In this document: positions 60,472 to 64,000 of the stretch, one piece after another | How positions within the stretch are numbered: the first letter of the stretch is position 1 | Layout: each line of letters opens with the position of its first letter | NCBI GenBank assembly: GCA_009768935.1 | Contig: WESA01000001.1 | Coordinates: forward strand, 62,001-126,000 | Origin: Rectinema subterraneum | GTDB taxonomy: Bacteria > Spirochaetota > Spirochaetia > Treponematales > Rectinemataceae | DNA: 64,000 nucleotides | Direction of reading: 5' to 3' | Translations under genes and position numbers: made by a program | The notes under the pieces: generated by a model | What the model saw: only the letters and a program-made list of their open reading frames with translations | Database searches by the model: none | Told to the model about the DNA's origin: nothing

Positions 60472-61950
60472 TCAATCCCTCTTCTGGTAGTTCGGCGCTT
60501 CCTTAGTGATCACGATGCTGTGCGGGTGACTCTCGGCGTAGGCGGCGGCGGTTATGCGCACCATGCGGGCTTTGCGGAGTTCAGTGAAAGTGCGGGCGCC
60601 GGCGTAGCCCATGCCCGAGCGGAGGCCGCCCAACATCTGTACCATGTAATCCGAAAGCTTGCCGCGGTAGGGAACCATGCCCTCCACGCCTTCGGGAACA
60701 AGCTTGCCATTGCTCTGGCCGGAGCCATAGCGGTCGCGGCCATAGCCCTGGAGGGCGCCAACCGAGCCCATTCCGCGATAGCTCTTGAACTGGCGGCCCT
60801 CGTACAGCACAAGCTCGCCCGGCGCTTCTTCGAGCCCGGCGAGGAGGCTGCCGAGCATCACAGTTTCGGCACCTGCAGCGATGGCTTTGACAATATCGCC
60901 AGAATAGCGGATACCGCCATCGGCGATGACAGGGATCCCATAGGCACGGGCGGCCTTGGCACACTCATAGATTGCGGACAGTTGGGGCATGCCGGCTCCC
61001 GAAATGATGCGCGTTGTGCAGATCGAGCCGGCACCGACACCAACCTTGACTGCCGATGCGCCAGCTTCGATGAGCGCGCGCGTACCCTCTGCGGTCACCA
61101 CATTGCCCGCGATGACAGGAATATGCGGAGCAGCCGACCTGATGCGCCTGATAGCATCGATGACCTTTTTCGAGTGGCCATGGGCTGTATCTACTACGAG
61201 CACATCGACGCCGCGAGATGCAAGGAGGGCGACGCGTTCCTCGAGGTCGGCTCCTACACCGACTGCAGCACCCGCAAGAAGCCTTCCGCGGCTGTCTGTA
61301 GCGGCATCGGGATATTCATCTCTCTTGAAAATGTCTTTGATGGTGATGAGGCCTTTGAGGCGCCCCTCGCTGTCCACGAGGGGAAGTTTTTCGATTTTGT
61401 GCTGGCGAAGAATAGCTTTCGCTTCTTCAATCGAAGTGCCCGCAGGCGCGGTGACGAGATTCTGCTTTGTCATGAATTCGGAAATCGGCTTCTGCATGTC
61501 CTCCGGGCCGCAGAAACGTCTGTCGCGGTTGGTGATGATGCCGACGAGCCGCTCCGTTTGCGGATCGACCACAGGAATGCCAGAGATGCGATAGGTTTCC
61601 ATGAGATGCTCAGCCTCGGCAAGCGTCGCGGTTTCGGGGAGCCAGACGGGATCGGAAATCATGCCTGACTCGGAGCGCTTGACTTTGTAGACCTCTGCAG
61701 CCTGTGCCTCGGGTGACATGTTACGGTGGATGATACCGATACCCCCAATGCGCGCAATCGCAATTGCAAGACGCGAATCGGTCACGGTATCCATAGCAGC
61801 GGAGAGTACAGGGGCCTTGAGCCGGATGCCTGGCACCAATTCTGCTGAAATATCGACTTCGGAAGGTAAAACTTCGCTGTAGCCGGGGACGATGAGGACA
61901 TCGTCGAAGGTGAGCCCTTCTGCTCCGCCTGAAAATGATTCAAAACCCAT
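60472..61950 (-). CDS. guaB: Inosine-5'-monophosphate dehydrogenase
   Basis: GuaB oxidises IMP to XMP, the first committed step to guanine nucleotides. The 492-residue protein shows [18 protein letters not shown] near the N-terminus, two CBS motifs ([23 protein letters not shown] and [20 protein letters not shown]), the catalytic Cys in [16 protein letters not shown], and the flap/Arg region [17 protein letters not shown] good AGGAGG site precedes the ATG. A repeat copy lies 18 bases upstream and purH is next in the same direction, so purine genes cluster. Confidence 0.97.
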   Translation of the reverse strand: MGFESFSGGAEGLTFDDVLIVPGYSEVLPSEVDISAELVPGIRLKAPVLSAAMDTVTDSRLAIAIARIGGIGIIHRNMSPEAQAAEVYKVKRSESGMISDPVWLPETATLAEAEHLMETYRISGIPVVDPQTERLVGIITNRDRRFCGPEDMQKPISEFMTKQNLVTAPAGTSIEEAKAILRQHKIEKLPLVDSEGRLKGLITIKDIFKRDEYPDAATDSRGRLLAGAAVGVGADLEERVALLASRGVDVLVVDTAHGHSKKVIDAIRRIRSAAPHIPVIAGNVVTAEGTRALIEAGASAVKVGVGAGSICTTRIISGAGMPQLSAIYECAKAARAYGIPVIADGGIRYSGDIVKAIAAGAETVMLGSLLAGLEEAPGELVLYEGRQFKSYRGMGSVGALQGYGRDRYGSGQSNGKLVPEGVEGMVPYRGKLSDYMVQMLGGLRSGMGYAGARTFTELRKARMVRITAAAYAESHPHSIVITKEAPNYQKRD

Positions 61951-61967
61951 ATAGGTATCCTCCTTGT

Positions 61968-61990
61968 AGTGTTCCGAACCTTGTGTAAAA
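61968..61990 (+). repeat. Dispersed 23-bp repeat, copy 8 (upstream of guaB)
   Basis: AGTGTTCCGAACCTTGTG then TAAAA, preceded by T. It reads in the same relative orientation to guaB as copies 2, 6 and 7 do to dxs, pepT and sufC. It adjoins an ACCGGGCGGCCGC segment also found next to copy 7. Confidence 0.75.
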
Positions 61991-61997
61991 CGCAGAC

Positions 61998-62047
61998 CGG
62001 GCGGCCGCTTCTTCTTGCACTAGCCTCACAGCCTATTAGGCCGCCCG
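61998..62047 (-). terminator. Long-loop hairpin between purH and guaB
   Basis: CGGGCGGCC (61998-62006) and GGCCGCCCG (62039-62047) form a perfect 9-bp stem around a 32-base loop. No T run follows directly; the nearest is the TTTTACAC start of the repeat. Termination is therefore possible but weak. Confidence 0.45.
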
Positions 62048-62060
62048 TTTGATGGCTCGC

Positions 62061-63830
62061 TCAATGCCTGAAGTGCCGCACTCCAGTATGCACCACTGCC
62101 AAGCCAAGCCTGTCGGCCGCGGCGAGCACCTCCACATCCCGCACCGACCCACCCGGATGCACCACCGCGGTCACCCCCGCCTCCGCCGCTGCCTCTATGC
62201 CGTCCGCAAACGGGAAGAACGCATCCGAAGCCATAACCGCACCCTTCGCCCGCGCCCCTGCCCGCTCACACGCCTGTCGCACTGCATCGACACGATTCGT
62301 CTGTCCGCCGCCTATGCCAACCGACGCATGCCCTTTGGCAAGCACTATCGCATTCGATTTAACGTGCTGTACAAGTTTCCATGCGAAGCGCAGACTTTCC
62401 ATTTCTGCTTCTGTTGGCTGGCGTGCGCTTACGACGCGCCACGTTGTATCGATGGGGTCGCCGCGATCCGGCTCTTGTACCAAAAGTCCGCCTGCTGCCG
62501 ACCTCAGTTCTTTACACAAGGTTGAGAACACTAAGGGATCGGCCTCAACCAGGCGCAAATTCTTCTTTGCCTTGAGCACATCCCTTGCATCCTCCTCGAA
62601 GCTGGGCGCAGCGACACATTCTAGAAAAAGCTCTCTCAAGGCTTCCGCAGTGCTGACATCGAGCGGGCGATTCAGCGCTACAATCCCGCCGAATGCTGAA
62701 ACAGGGTCGCAGGCAAGCGCGGCCTCATAGGCATCCTTAAGGTTCTCCGCCTCTGCTGCGCCGCAGGGCGAAAGGTGCTTGACAATGACTGCGGCAGGCT
62801 GCTCGAAAGAGAGGACTGCGCGCCAGGCGGCATCGAGATCAAGCAAGTTATTGTATGATAATTCTTTACCACCGAGAACTTGCCCACCGAGCGGGCCGCG
62901 CACTTTAGGTTGAATGGAGTCAGAACGCCCACCGAGCGGGCCGCGCACTATAGGTTGAATGGACTCAGAACTCCCACCAATGGACCCGCGTACTTGCGGC
63001 TGCCCAGGGCTTGGGCCACCACTTTCCACGATTGGTGAAACAGCGCTGCCGCCCTCGCTTGCAAAAGAACCTTCTTTCCGCATGCTTACAAAACTGCCGC
63101 CCCAATCCCCCACAGGAATTACAAAAAAGGCCTTCTGGTGAGGGTTTTCCCCATAGCGAAGGGTCCTCTCCACTATGCCTCTGAATTCAAAGCTGGCAGG
63201 CAGGATGCCGCTTGCTAGCGCCGCGCCGGTCGCGGCTTCACGCTCTGCAGCGCCGCCGGCTTTCTGAGCAAACCACTCCGCTATCGCTCTGTCATAAGCC
63301 GCAGTGTGCGCAAAGGCTTTTGCAGCAAGCTCGCGCCGCGTTTCAGCACCTATCCCGCCGCTCTCCGCTTCCAAAGCAATGCGCTCGTAATCCTCAGGAT
63401 CGCAGATAACGCACACACGCGCAAAATTCTTTGCAGCTGCGCGGATGAGCGCGACGCCGCCGATATCGATCTGTTCAATAATTTCAGCTTCGGAAGCATT
63501 CGCTTGAGCCGCAGTCTTCTCGAAGGGGTATAAATTCACAACTACTAGATCAATAGGCTTGTAGCCATGAGCTCGCAGCTCCTCGAGATCGGCAGGCTCA
63601 GGACGAGCAAGGATGCCTGCATGGATTGCAGGATGCAATGTCTTCACTCTGCCGGAGAGCAGCTCGGACGAACCGGTATACTCAGCAATATCGACAGGCT
63701 CTATGCCAGCGCCGCGCAGTGCCGCTGAGGTACCGCCGGAAGCGAGGAATGTCCAGCCGAGCAGGGCTAATCTTTGGGCGAATTGTTCAAGGCCCTTCTT
63801 GTCATAGACCGAAATCAGCGCGAGAGGCAT
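62061..63830 (-). CDS. purH: Bifunctional PurH (AICAR transformylase/IMP cyclohydrolase) with a repeat-rich insert
   Basis: PurH does the last two steps of IMP synthesis. The N-terminal cyclohydrolase (MGS-like) domain begins SVYDKKGLEQFAQRLALLGW and includes SGRVKTLHPAIHAGIL. The transformylase part has LRYGENPHQKAFF, GKELSYNNLLDLDAAW, IVKHLSPCG (catalytic Lys-His), and KSNAIVLAKGHASVGIGGGQTNRVDA. At 589 residues it is 60-70 longer than usual. The excess (about residues 245-320) is an in-frame insert between PHQKAFF and GKELSYNN with 45-base tandem repeats. A dispersed-repeat copy lies in frame at 62510-62532 (residues VFSTLCK). It overlaps purN by 29 bases. Confidence 0.93.
   Translation of the reverse strand: MPLALISVYDKKGLEQFAQRLALLGWTFLASGGTSAALRGAGIEPVDIAEYTGSSELLSGRVKTLHPAIHAGILARPEPADLEELRAHGYKPIDLVVVNLYPFEKTAAQANASEAEIIEQIDIGGVALIRAAAKNFARVCVICDPEDYERIALEAESGGIGAETRRELAAKAFAHTAAYDRAIAEWFAQKAGGAAEREAATGAALASGILPASFEFRGIVERTLRYGENPHQKAFFVIPVGDWGGSFVSMRKEGSFASEGGSAVSPIVESGGPSPGQPQVRGSIGGSSESIQPIVRGPLGGRSDSIQPKVRGPLGGQVLGGKELSYNNLLDLDAAWRAVLSFEQPAAVIVKHLSPCGAAEAENLKDAYEAALACDPVSAFGGIVALNRPLDVSTAEALRELFLECVAAPSFEEDARDVLKAKKNLRLVEADPLVFSTLCKELRSAAGGLLVQEPDRGDPIDTTWRVVSARQPTEAEMESLRFAWKLVQHVKSNAIVLAKGHASVGIGGGQTNRVDAVRQACERAGARAKGAVMASDAFFPFADGIEAAAEAGVTAVVHPGGSVRDVEVLAAADRLGLAVVHTGVRHFRH
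62510..62532 (-). repeat. Dispersed 23-bp repeat, copy 9 (inside purH)
   Basis: On the minus strand it reads AGTGTTCTCAACCTTGTG then TAAAG. It is sense with purH and translated as VFSTLCK within a segment that varies between PurH homologues. Confidence 0.7.
62883..63005 (-). repeat. 45-bp tandem repeat inside purH
   Basis: Two near-identical 45-base units (62883-62927 and 62928-62972) are followed by a third, degenerate partial unit. They encode QPxVRGplGGxSxSI units and keep the frame. The first two differ at three bases. Confidence 0.9.
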
Positions 63831-64000
63831 TGGCTATCTCCTTTTCATAAAAATAATTGATGCTTTTGCTGCGCGCGAGATCCTCCACCATTGCGACGAC
63901 TTCGCGGTGTTCCACGCTGTGTATGCGCGCGGTGAGAATCTCGAGGGTATCTTCTTTATAAATGGGCACTTCTGCAAATCTCAGAACGGGGCCAGCGTCT
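63802..64000 (-). CDS. purN: Phosphoribosylglycinamide formyltransferase PurN, C-terminal part
   Basis: The last 65 residues of a protein run off the right edge. DAGPVLRFAEVPIYKEDTLEILTARIHSVEHREVV is the C-terminal signature of GAR transformylase, containing the D-x-GP and DT...L..RIH..EH motifs. The tail continues past the usual end to ANASRADFGL, overlapping the purH start by 29 bases. It belongs upstream of purH in a leftward purine operon. The active-site Asn-His-Asp region is outside the window. Confidence 0.9.
   Translation of the reverse strand, partial: DAGPVLRFAEVPIYKEDTLEILTARIHSVEHREVVAMVEDLARSKSINYFYEKEIANASRADFGL

Noticed and set aside
1..64000. CRISPR array or Cas genes
   Set aside because: No regularly spaced direct repeats with unique spacers were seen. 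The 23-bp repeat is dispersed by kilobases and the purH repeats are tandem and coding.

Overview
The window looks like part of the chromosome of an anaerobic, amino-acid-fermenting bacterium, most likely a spirochaete (Spirochaetota). This placement is an inference. It rests on the short 599-residue AlaS that ends right after the editing domain, an RRM-type RNA-binding protein, a CdaA/YbbR operon, and a lysine-fermentation cluster of the anaerobe type. Base composition is moderately GC-rich. Several housekeeping proteins carry Gly/Ala/Pro/Ser/Glu-rich in-frame inserts. There is no rRNA, prophage or CRISPR array.

Layout. 0-2 kb: an RRM protein and an AAA/DUF4143-type ATPase. 2.2-9.7 kb: one leftward operon dxs-folP-cdaA-cdaR-acpS-truA-rluD (isoprenoid precursor, folate, c-di-AMP, acyl-carrier and RNA-modification functions). 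9.8-13.4 kb: an unknown gene, an insertion-sequence-like unit and alaS. 13.5-18.4 kb: a glycosyltransferase-like protein, an SDR, two TetR regulators, an asparaginase-like domain and a lytic transglycosylase. 18.4-29.8 kb: a rightward run of a large GH13 enzyme, an AddB/AddA-type helicase-nuclease pair and a split chromate transporter. 29.9-34 kb: a nucleotidyltransferase-like protein, a DUF2156 protein, PepT and a flavodoxin-fold reductase. 34.0-39.4 kb: a complete sufT-like/sufCBDSU iron-sulfur assembly operon.

39.4-52.1 kb holds a leftward lysine-fermentation cluster: kdd, kat, kce, kamA, kamB, kamC, kamD, kamE, nhaC and two CoA-transferase subunits. KamA and KamDE isomerise lysine. Kdd oxidises the product and Kce cleaves it with acetyl-CoA. 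A class III aminotransferase in the position of Kat probably replaces the usual ammonia lyase Kal. KamB and the MutS-like KamC are the probable reactivation system for the B12-dependent mutase. A divergent GNAT gene and a structured leader lie upstream.

53.2-59.4 kb: tRNA-Thr(CGT), then a compact molybdenum cluster (ModE-type regulator, MoeA-like, MoaC, MoaA, a MOSC-MogA fusion, ModA, ModB, ModC) with a near-consensus promoter. 59.4-64 kb: a UbiA-family prenyltransferase, guaB, purH and the end of purN.

The least explained signal is a 23-bp repeat, consensus AGTGYTCYSAACCTTG plus TGTAAAA, present nine times in both orientations. Two copies bound the transposase gene as inverted repeats and one supplies the alaS stop codon. 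Four lie upstream of genes (dxs, pepT, sufC, guaB), all in the same orientation relative to the gene, and three lie inside rluD, addB and purH. Two copies share an adjoining GC-rich hairpin. Other notable signals are a 19-bp-arm palindrome covering the transposase start codon, an IscR-like site touching the sufT start, and 45-bp tandem repeats inside purH.
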